The position numbers and the translations under genes are program-made. The notes below the pieces were generated by a model. That model saw nothing but the letters and a program-made list of their open reading frames with translations. It had not been told where the DNA came from and made no database searches. DNA of 64,000 nucleotides from positions 248,001-312,000 of the forward strand of contig JAKVBL010000005.1 in the NCBI GenBank assembly GCA_022447365.1, in the 5' to 3' direction. Positions within the stretch are counted from its first letter, which is position 1. Every line of letters begins with the position of its first letter. Shown here piece by piece: positions 63,908-64,000 of the stretch. The DNA comes from Oleiphilaceae bacterium. GTDB taxonomy: Bacteria > Pseudomonadota > Gammaproteobacteria > Pseudomonadales > Oleiphilaceae.

Positions 63908-64000
63908 TTACCAGCCGTTTTCACCGTTTGCATCACCCATATTCTCATCAGCAAAGTTGTAAGCAGCTTGGAGAATATCGCGTGAAGCAATCAGGCTTGC
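63908..64000 (-). CDS. C-terminal end of an unidentified protein (partial)
   Basis: The last 30 codons of a minus-strand gene that runs off the right edge. The peptide reads ASLIASRDILQAAYNFADEN and ends MGDANGENGW before TAA. The helical, Ala-rich then Asn/Gly-rich tail could belong to a periplasmic iron-binding protein of the same operon, but it cannot be identified from this fragment. Confidence 0.55.
   Translation of the reverse strand, partial: ASLIASRDILQAAYNFADENMGDANGENGW

Noticed and set aside
1..64000. CRISPR arrays, insertion sequences, prophage or rRNA genes
   Set aside because: No regularly spaced repeats, transposase, integrase or rRNA-like sequence was seen.

Overview
The window reads as chromosomal DNA of a marine, aerobic to microaerobic gammaproteobacterium, most like the Oceanospirillales/Pseudomonas side of the class. 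The reasons are the gyrA-pheA-hisC-tyrA/aroA-cmk-rpsA-ihfB-lapA-pyrF order with a fused TyrA-AroA, a complete ccoNOQPGHIS cluster, PurU, PhhB, TtcA, EpmC, PdxB and RhlB of gammaproteobacterial type, and a moderately AT-rich composition. There is no phage, transposase, rRNA or CRISPR array. Genus-level identity cannot be decided from the sequence alone.

Layout. 1-4608 (+): a tightly overlapping surface-sugar cluster with a TPR/glycosyltransferase-like protein (cut by the window edge), a NeuA-like cytidylyltransferase, an AroB-like sugar-phosphate cyclase, an SDR dehydrogenase and a KdsB-like cytidylyltransferase. It ends at a bidirectional terminator shared with a tRNA-Leu(CAA). 4904-7840 (-): a large lipase-like lipoprotein. 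8196-10996 (+): class I fumarase, PhhB, PurU. 11273-22929 (+): gyrA and the aromatic/histidine/translation block through pyrF and a GNAT protein; lapB is absent beside lapA. 22933-26284: a DnaJ-related protein, an AbgT transporter and ttcA. 26287-34821 (-): the cbb3 oxidase structural and assembly genes, with an FNR/ANR-type box upstream of ccoN. 35094-45317: mixed housekeeping genes (ABM protein, tusA, EamA exporter, dsbD, epmC, rhlB, pdxB, PilZ, AcoX-like kinase, alaA). 45430-49264: an AraC regulator, an unlisted 38-residue membrane protein that looks like the cbb3 subunit CcoM behind its own FNR-type box, a SPOR protein, a VWA protein with a PEP-CTERM-like tail, and DoxX.

49311-56603 (-) is an iron-linked block: a di-haem peroxidase-like protein, a strong Fur box, an imelysin lipoprotein, an intra-operon terminator, a DUF1111 di-haem protein, a second imelysin, a Tat-exported DUF1513 protein, a CopG-like DUF411 protein and a haem-binding-type beta-barrel. 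After a MATE exporter, a peroxiredoxin and a patatin-like phospholipase there is a second iron-type module at 60071-64000 (-): a FecA-like TonB receptor, a third imelysin lipoprotein and the tail of another gene. A decayed fragment of a patatin paralogue lies just past the TonB-receptor terminator.

How the parts fit. The first cluster probably makes and transfers a CMP-activated acidic or carbocyclic sugar for a surface glycan. The cbb3 genes and the CcoM-like gene are probably co-induced at low oxygen through FNR/ANR. The two imelysin modules look like periplasmic iron/haem acquisition under Fur. The candidates for something undescribed are the two-cytidylyltransferase plus cyclase sugar pathway, the CcoM-like small gene, the divergent GxHxxE motifs of the three imelysins, and the terminator that abuts the DUF1111 start codon.
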